From Candidatus Aminicenantota bacterium (GTDB lineage: Bacteria; Acidobacteriota; Aminicenantia; Aminicenantales; UBA4085): a stretch of DNA of 7,413 nt. Below, piece after piece: positions 6,378 to 7,413 of this stretch; the first letter of the stretch is position 1, and each line of letters opens with the position of its first letter. The notes under the pieces are model-generated. The model did not search any database. It saw only the letters and a program-made list of their open reading frames with translations, and had not been told where the DNA came from. Made by a program: the position numbers and the translations under genes. The stretch covers positions 1 through 7,413 of the forward strand of contig PMCY01000141.1 in the NCBI GenBank assembly GCA_003154255.1, given 5' to 3'.

Positions 6378-6443
6378 AGCCGATCCGAAGATCCCGCCCG
6401 CCCGCCGCTTTACCCCGCCCGCCGTACGACATACAATAGGGCC
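6378..6443 (+). other. Short intergenic region with GC-rich direct repeats
   Basis: A 66-bp gap between the carboxypeptidase and queH. It holds no terminator hairpin that I can see. CCCGCCCGCCG occurs twice, at 6397-6407 and 6414-6424, on either side of the -35-like TTTACC, and may be an operator or just C-rich composition. Confidence 0.5.
6409..6437 (+). promoter_or_regulatory. Promoter of queH-hypF, apparently leaderless
   Basis: TTTACC (6409-6414, 4/6 to TTGACA), a 17-bp spacer and TACAAT (6432-6437, 5/6 to TATAAT) end 6 nt before the ATG at 6444. The arrangement repeats that seen before the barrel gene at 3784. No Shine-Dalgarno at normal spacing is present; the AGGG at 6438-6441 nearly touches the start codon. 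Confidence 0.6.
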
Positions 6444-6992
6444 ATGTCCAAGCCTCCGCTTCTGGCGCATCTCTGTTGCGCTCCGGACGCCATCTACGCC
6501 GTCGGGATCCTGCAGCGCGATTACGATGTGACTGGATATTTCACCAACTCCAACATCTGGCCAAGCGAAGAGTTCGACTTGCGCTGGATGGAAACGCAGA
6601 AAGTGGAGGCTCTCCTCAAATTCCGATTGCTCGAAGGGCCTTATGATTACAAGCGCTGGGAGAAACAGACCGCGGCCTTTGCCGGGGCCCCTGAAAAGGG
6701 CCGCCGCTGCGATATCTGCTATGCTCTGCGCCTCGACGAGACGGCCCGCAAAGCCGGCGAGCTCGGCCTGCCCGCTTTCGCCTCCATCATGAGCGTCAGT
6801 CCGTGGAAAAAGGCCGATGTGCTCAATCGGATCGGAGGGGCCCTGGGACGGAAATACGGGCTGCGGTTTGTCGAATCCGATTTCAAGAAACAAGGCGGTT
6901 TCCAGAAGAGCGTCGAGCTTAGCCGGGCCCATGGTCTGTACCGCCAGGATTATTGCGGCTGCAAGCCCAGCTGGCGTCCCCGGGGACGATGA
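6444..6992 (+). CDS. queH: Epoxyqueuosine reductase QueH (DUF208 family)
   Basis: This 182-residue enzyme would carry out the last step of queuosine synthesis in tRNA, reducing epoxyqueuosine to queuosine without cobalamin, as the alternative to QueG. The family cysteines are all present: Cys11-Cys12 in LAHLCCAPD, Cys89 and Cys92 in GRRCDICYALRL, and Cys171 and Cys173 in YRQDYCGC. In the characterised family these support an Fe-S cluster and a nearby iron site. SIMSVSPWKK (about 113-122) and FVESDFKKQGG are further conserved blocks. One departure is visible: the usual NPNI motif after the first strand reads NSNI (residues 35-38). The protein stops only nine residues after the CGC motif, near the short end for the family. 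The ATG at 6444 follows a -10 hexamer directly, and the stop overlaps hypF through ATGA. Confidence 0.92.
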   Translation: MSKPPLLAHLCCAPDAIYAVGILQRDYDVTGYFTNSNIWPSEEFDLRWMETQKVEALLKFRLLEGPYDYKRWEKQTAAFAGAPEKGRRCDICYALRLDETARKAGELGLPAFASIMSVSPWKKADVLNRIGGALGRKYGLRFVESDFKKQGGFQKSVELSRAHGLYRQDYCGCKPSWRPRGR

Positions 6993-7413
6993 GCGGAGAA
7001 GCGCGCCGGGTCCTCGTCTTCGGCGTGGTCCAGGGCGTGGGGTTTCGCCCGTTTATTCACCGGCTGGCCCGGCGCCTGGATTTCCGAGGCTGGGTCAGGA
7101 ACTCCGCCGGCGGGGTGGAGGTCCATCTGGAAGCCGAGTCCCCGGCCGACTTCGGCCCGTTTCTCCGGGCCATCAGGAAAGAGAAACCTCCCCTGGCGAT
7201 CATCGAATCATTGACTGACGAGCCGGCCCGGTTCGAGGGCAACCTTTCCTTCGAAGTCCGCGTTTCGACGGGCGGCAAGGCTTTCGTCTTCATCGCGCCC
7301 GATATCGCCGTCTGCCCGAACTGCCTGGCCGAAGTGGCCAATCCCCGGGACCGCCGCTTCGCCTATCCTTTTACCAACTGCACGGACTGCGGCCCCCGCT
7401 ATACGATCGTCCG
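6989..7413 (+). CDS. hypF: Carbamoyltransferase HypF, N-terminal part (runs off the window)
   Basis: The first 141 residues of a protein normally about 750 long are present; the reading frame stays open to the window edge. HypF makes thiocarbamate on HypE from carbamoyl phosphate, the source of the CN ligands in [NiFe]-hydrogenases. The N-terminal acylphosphatase-like domain shows VVQGVGFRPF (13-22) with catalytic Arg20, and Asn38 in VRNSAGG. It is followed by IAPDIAVCPNC and the first zinc finger, Cys109-x2-Cys112-x18-Cys131-x2-Cys134 in NCTDCGPRYTIV, all diagnostic for HypF. The ATG overlaps the queH stop; a GGGG a few bases upstream is a poor ribosome site, so translation probably depends on coupling. 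Its presence suggests a hydrogenase elsewhere in the genome. Other hyp genes may follow beyond the edge. Confidence 0.95.
   Translation, partial: MSGEARRVLVFGVVQGVGFRPFIHRLARRLDFRGWVRNSAGGVEVHLEAESPADFGPFLRAIRKEKPPLAIIESLTDEPARFEGNLSFEVRVSTGGKAFVFIAPDIAVCPNCLAEVANPRDRRFAYPFTNCTDCGPRYTIV

Noticed and set aside
1..7413. Insertion sequence, prophage, CRISPR, toxin-antitoxin or defence genes
   Set aside because: No transposase, integrase, regular repeat array, paired small genes or composition break is visible; all coding regions are accounted for by metabolic or envelope genes.

Overview
The window is GC-rich bacterial chromosome (third codon positions are mostly G or C) with densely packed genes and no sign of mobile DNA, tRNA, rRNA or CRISPR. 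The gene content points to an anaerobe with an outer membrane and ferredoxin-based metabolism. It has a four-subunit 2-oxoacid:ferredoxin oxidoreductase, the hydrogenase-maturation gene hypF, the queuosine gene queH and a predicted outer-membrane beta-barrel. The phylum cannot be fixed from this sequence. An Acidobacteriota/Aminicenantota-like lineage is a guess, not a result.

Layout. (1) Positions 1-3067, plus strand: the 3' end of the gamma subunit, then the delta (ferredoxin), alpha (YPITPQT) and beta (thiamine-diphosphate) subunits of a POR/VOR-type enzyme, followed by a secreted TlpA/ResA-like thioredoxin. From delta onward each gene starts inside the stop of the one before (ATGA). (2) Positions 3070-3708, minus strand: a class I SAM-dependent methyltransferase whose stop lies 2 bp from the thioredoxin stop. 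(3) Positions 3709-3783: a compact divergent promoter region. (4) Positions 3784-6377, plus strand: an outer-membrane barrel protein and an exported M14 zinc carboxypeptidase, again joined by ATGA. (5) Positions 6378-6443: a short gap with a good promoter. (6) Positions 6444-7413, plus strand: queH followed by the 5' part of hypF, also joined by ATGA.

How the genes fit together. The oxidoreductase would oxidise pyruvate or branched-chain 2-oxoacids to acyl-CoA and reduced ferredoxin. HypF belongs to the route that makes the CN ligands of [NiFe]-hydrogenase, a plausible sink for such electrons. The barrel and carboxypeptidase form an envelope/export pair that could handle external peptides. 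Released branched-chain amino acids could in principle feed the oxidoreductase after transamination, but this link is only inference.

The most interesting non-coding signal is that the two plus-strand transcription units with their own upstream gap (3784 and 6444) lack a Shine-Dalgarno and carry a -10-like hexamer 5-6 nt before the ATG, with a -35-like hexamer 17 bp further up. This suggests leaderless mRNAs. I found no convincing undescribed multi-gene system. This is mostly ordinary core metabolism with a few details worth checking.
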